From Anaerolineales bacterium (lineage in GTDB: Bacteria; Chloroflexota; Anaerolineae; Anaerolineales; Villigracilaceae): 64,000 bases of DNA. The notes under the pieces were generated by a model, which was not told where the DNA came from, did no database searches, and saw only the letters and a list, made by a program, of their open reading frames with translations. The stretch is taken from positions 4,145,223-4,209,222 of the forward strand of contig JABTTV010000001.1 in the NCBI GenBank assembly GCA_015075725.1, read 5' to 3'. Below are positions 61,123-64,000 of this stretch, in pieces. Each line of letters opens with the position of its first letter. The stretch's first letter is position 1. A program made the position numbers and the translations under genes.

Positions 61123-63243
61123 CTACGCCATCAAAAGGAAGTACAGCAGCCCGCTGATCACAAAAATGACGATCAATGTGAGCAGAAGGTATTGCTGGAT
61201 TCGTCCTGTCTGAATCGGGCGGAGGTTTTTACCGAACCACCAGGTCACCTCCGCGGAACCATCGCCGAAGAAACGATTGATGACGGGCAGGTCGATGTAA
61301 TTCCGAATCGCGCCTCCGACTCCGCCGGTGGCTGGTCCAAACAGGTGAAGGATTCCATCGATCACGCCCTGGTCCATCCATTTGGAAACAAAGACCTCCG
61401 AGAACCAAATGGCGGGCTTGATGAACAGGAAGTTATATAATTCGTCGAAATACCATTTATTCTTGAGGACGGGAATTTGCAGCCGGTCTTCGGCAGGTGA
61501 TTTGACATTCCGGTAGGCAAAATAACCAAGGGTCAAACCGCCGAGAGCCACAAGAAGCGATGTTGCCAATGGAACGATATTGAACGCCAGTTCTTCAGCA
61601 TGCTCGTGAAGCATCGAGCCGACGAATTCGTGGAACCAATTGGGGACAAGTCCGCCCGTCGCCCAGTGCGGCATGCCGACCCAGCCATATCCAACCGCAA
61701 AGACGGATAGCACCACAAGCGGGGTTGTCATCGTCCACGGAGTTTCTTGAGCGTGTTTTGCCTCTTCCGTGCGGGCTTCGCCGAGGAAAGTCAATGTAAT
61801 CTGGCGCATGGTGTAGAAAGCGGTGAGGAAGGCGGCGAAAGCGAGAGTGAAGAAGACGATCGTATGTCCGTGCGCCCAGGCATCAGCCAGAATCTCATCC
61901 TTCGACCAAAAGCCGGCCGTCAACACCGGGAAGCCCGAAAGCGCAAACCCGCCGATCAGAAAAGTCCAAAAAGTGATGGGCATCTTTTTCCGCAATCCGC
62001 CCATGTTGAACATATCCTGCGGGTCTACTTTATGATTGCCGGTATGAAGCACTCCATGTTCCATGCCGTGAATGACGGAACCGGAACCGAGGAAGAGCAG
62101 CGCCTTGAAAAATGCGTGAGTCACAAGGTGGAAAGTCGCCGCCACATATGCATGAATGCCGAGCGCGGCGATCATGAAACCAAGCTGTGAGATCGTGGAG
62201 TAAGCTAGAACGCGTTTGATATCGTTCTGCGCCACCGCAATTGTTGCGGCGAAGAGCGCTGTGAACGCGCCGATGAAAGCCACGAAGGTCATGGTCTTTT
62301 CATCGAGGCTGATGATCGGGAACATGCGGATGACGGCATACACACCGGCGGAGACCATCGTGGCAGCATGGATCATCGCGCTGACAGGGGTGGGACCTTC
62401 CATCGCGTCCGGAAGCCAGACATGCAGCGGGAATTGAGCCGATTTACCGATCGTGCCGATGAACAAAAGGAGGCCGATCAAGCCCGCAGCGGAGAGACCC
62501 AGGATTCCCGTCGGGACGGAGGCGAGAGCGTGTAAAACTTCCTCGCGGAAAATATCCTTGAAGGAAAGCGATCCGGTCACGCTATAAAGGAAGGCGATTC
62601 CCAACAACATGAACACGTCGCCCACGCGGGTGGTCATGAAGGCTTTGATCGCGGCATTGCGCGCGGATTCTTTCCCGTACCAGAAGCCGATCAGCAGGTA
62701 CGAGCACAAACCCATGATCTCCCAGCCAACGAACATTGTTAGCACATTGTCGGAAACGACCAGCACATACATACCGAAAGCGAACAACGCAAGAAAAGCA
62801 AAGAATCGCGAATACATCGGTTCGACGGACGGAACCGTGTGACCGTGAACCGTCGCGCCATGAGGCGGCAAACCGGCGTGGTCATGGTCGCCTTCGGGCT
62901 GACCGAAATTGTGATAGCCCACACTGTAAAGGAAGATCATGAAGATCGTCCATGCGACAAAGAAAAGGGTCGTTGCTGAAAGCGGATCCAACAATACGCC
63001 GATCTTGAGGTAACTGTCACCGGTCGCCAGCCAGTTGACCGACGACTCGAAGGGGTGTTCTGCAAGATGTTCCACTCCCAACGCGCGAGCAAAGACGACC
63101 ATCCCGCCCAGCCAGGAAAGGAAAGCCGCGCCCACCCCCACTGTATGGCTGAGCATCTTGCTCCTGTTCGTAAACAAAACGATCAGGAAGAAGGCAAGCG
63201 CCGGGGGCAATGGAATCAGCCAGATCAATAATTCAGTCGTCAT
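61123..63243 (-). CDS. nuoL: NADH-quinone oxidoreductase subunit L
   Basis: A 706-residue subunit with about 16 helices and the long lateral helix at the C-terminus. TMFVGWEIMGLCSYLLIGFWY carries the channel Glu. GKSAQFPLHVWLPDAMEGPTPVSAMIHAATMVSAGVY carries the Lys and broken-helix motif, and KRVLAYSTISQLGFMIAALG follows. It is the distal pump. GGAGGCTTA precedes the ATG. Confidence 0.96.
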   Translation of the reverse strand: MTTELLIWLIPLPPALAFFLIVLFTNRSKMLSHTVGVGAAFLSWLGGMVVFARALGVEHLAEHPFESSVNWLATGDSYLKIGVLLDPLSATTLFFVAWTIFMIFLYSVGYHNFGQPEGDHDHAGLPPHGATVHGHTVPSVEPMYSRFFAFLALFAFGMYVLVVSDNVLTMFVGWEIMGLCSYLLIGFWYGKESARNAAIKAFMTTRVGDVFMLLGIAFLYSVTGSLSFKDIFREEVLHALASVPTGILGLSAAGLIGLLLFIGTIGKSAQFPLHVWLPDAMEGPTPVSAMIHAATMVSAGVYAVIRMFPIISLDEKTMTFVAFIGAFTALFAATIAVAQNDIKRVLAYSTISQLGFMIAALGIHAYVAATFHLVTHAFFKALLFLGSGSVIHGMEHGVLHTGNHKVDPQDMFNMGGLRKKMPITFWTFLIGGFALSGFPVLTAGFWSKDEILADAWAHGHTIVFFTLAFAAFLTAFYTMRQITLTFLGEARTEEAKHAQETPWTMTTPLVVLSVFAVGYGWVGMPHWATGGLVPNWFHEFVGSMLHEHAEELAFNIVPLATSLLVALGGLTLGYFAYRNVKSPAEDRLQIPVLKNKWYFDELYNFLFIKPAIWFSEVFVSKWMDQGVIDGILHLFGPATGGVGGAIRNYIDLPVINRFFGDGSAEVTWWFGKNLRPIQTGRIQQYLLLTLIVIFVISGLLYFLLMA

Positions 63244-63330
63244 TAAGCCTCCAAGAGCAGAGAAAGGTAATTAGAGGTTGGAGGTTTTTTCGGGCTCATC
63301 TCCAATCAGCCAATCTCCAATGTCTACCCT

Positions 63331-63639
63331 CTAGAATTTCAACATATCCACATCGTTCGCAATCACCGTATTGCGGCAGCGGTACATGGAAATAACCAGC
63401 GCAAGGCCGACCGATACTTCGGCGGCGGTGACTGCAAACACGATGATCGAAAAAACCTGACCGGACATCGAAAACACATCGCTGTATCGCCAGAACGATA
63501 CGAGGTTGATGTTGACGGCGTTGAGCATCAATTCCACGCCGAGCAGGATCGCAACCGCGTTCCTCCGCGCCAGCACGCCGAACATGCCAACGCTGAACAA
63601 CGCCGCCGCGAGGATCAAATACCATGAATGAGGGACCAT
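63331..63639 (-). CDS. nuoK: NADH-quinone oxidoreductase subunit K
   Basis: A 102-residue, three-helix subunit with the two conserved Glu in ILLGVELMLNAVNINLV (first) and IIVFAVTAAEVSVGLALVI (second), which are part of the central hydrophilic axis. It stands 14 bases after nuoJ and 87 bases before nuoL. That gap has TTAGAGGTTGGAGG-like direct repeats without a gene. Confidence 0.95.
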   Translation of the reverse strand: MVPHSWYLILAAALFSVGMFGVLARRNAVAILLGVELMLNAVNINLVSFWRYSDVFSMSGQVFSIIVFAVTAAEVSVGLALVISMYRCRNTVIANDVDMLKF

Positions 63640-63653
63640 GATGATTCCGCCTC

Positions 63654-64000
63654 CTATTTATCAGATTTCCCGGCGCGGGGGTTGAACGCGACGTACACCG
63701 CGCCCACCAATGCCGCCAGGAGTAAAACAGACGCAACCTCGAACGGAAGGACGTATGCATTGGGCGAGACCAGCGCTTCGCCCAACAATCCGATCGAATC
63801 GAACCCGGGCGGGAGCTCTGATGCGGTTTTTGTGAAACCGCTCCACTCTCTGAGCATGTAAACCAATCCACCGAATACAAGCAGCGAAACCAGGACGCCT
63901 GCCCACCAGTTCTTATTGATCTGCGGGCCCGCATCGCGCATATCCTTTCGCGTGAGCATCACCGCGAAGATGAATAGGATGGCGATCGCTCCGATGTAGA
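63654..64000 (-). CDS. nuoJ: NADH-quinone oxidoreductase subunit J, 5' part outside window
   Basis: The C-terminal ~114 residues of NuoJ. The strand starting at the window edge reads YIGAIAILFIFAVML, the conserved helix of NuoJ, followed by a charged loop, a helix LVSLLVFGGLVYMLREW and a final helix VLLLAALVGAVYVAF. The N-terminal helices lie beyond 64000. The gene is upstream of nuoK, in the normal order. Confidence 0.92.
   Translation of the reverse strand, partial: YIGAIAILFIFAVMLTRKDMRDAGPQINKNWWAGVLVSLLVFGGLVYMLREWSGFTKTASELPPGFDSIGLLGEALVSPNAYVLPFEVASVLLLAALVGAVYVAFNPRAGKSDK

Noticed and set aside
1-64000. CRISPR array, transposon or prophage
   Set aside because: No regularly spaced repeats, transposase, integrase or phage structural gene was seen anywhere.

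Overview
The window looks like a chromosomal segment of a mid-GC bacterium, most plausibly a Chloroflexota of the Anaerolineae type. This is an inference from gene content: a nuo cluster with two nuoM copies, an F0 operon next to a complete V/A-type ATPase operon, and a Gram-positive-type Pel polysaccharide cluster with no outer-membrane genes. No rRNA gene or taxonomic marker is present to confirm it. There is one tRNA, no CRISPR array, no transposase and no phage gene.

Layout. 1-3.9 kb: a partial alpha/beta hydrolase, a CPBP protease, upp and small genes. 3.9-10.6 kb: a same-strand run of zinc alcohol dehydrogenase, FGGY sugar kinase, sphingosine-1-phosphate-lyase-like PLP enzyme, FAAH-type amidase and a methyltransferase. 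The methyltransferase is interrupted by two adjacent in-frame TGA codons followed by a SECIS-like hairpin, so it may be a selenoprotein. 10.6-23.2 kb: housekeeping and accessory genes (secreted hydrolase, Kef-type antiporter, proline racemase family, moeA, a UbiA-like protein, aminotransferase, SDR). A tRNA-Arg(TCG) at 23.23 kb borders the Pel cluster (23.5-31.3 kb, minus strand: pelD with an N-terminal SDR-like domain, pelE, deacetylase, pelF, pelG). 31.8-34.7 kb: a three-gene ABC exporter operon preceded by a 20-codon leader ORF and a strong terminator (possible attenuator). 34.7-38.1 kb: a DinB-like gene, rpsO and pnp. 38.2-45.2 kb: transporters, small enzymes, and a coupled murE / SRPBCC (frameshifted) / GNAT operon.

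45.2-54.1 kb is a complete nine-subunit V/A-type ATPase operon (G/H-C-I-K-F-E-A-B-D) with its own promoter. 54.2-56.5 kb is an F0-only operon (atpI, a, c, and b fused to a partial delta) with its own near-consensus promoter and a double hairpin at its end; no F1 gene follows. 56.6-64 kb is the distal part of a complex I operon (nuoJ partial, K, L, M, M, N). Respiratory proton pumping and two rotary ATPase systems are therefore encoded side by side.

Most promising leads: the TGA-TGA methyltransferase with its hairpin; the leader-peptide/terminator ahead of the ABC exporter; the F0-only plus V/A-ATPase arrangement with the truncated b-delta fusion; the SDR-PelD protein that keeps a c-di-GMP I-site motif while its SDR catalytic residues appear lost; and the lyase/amidase lipid-cleaving gene run. 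Frames, motifs and hairpins were read by eye; no database or folding program was used.
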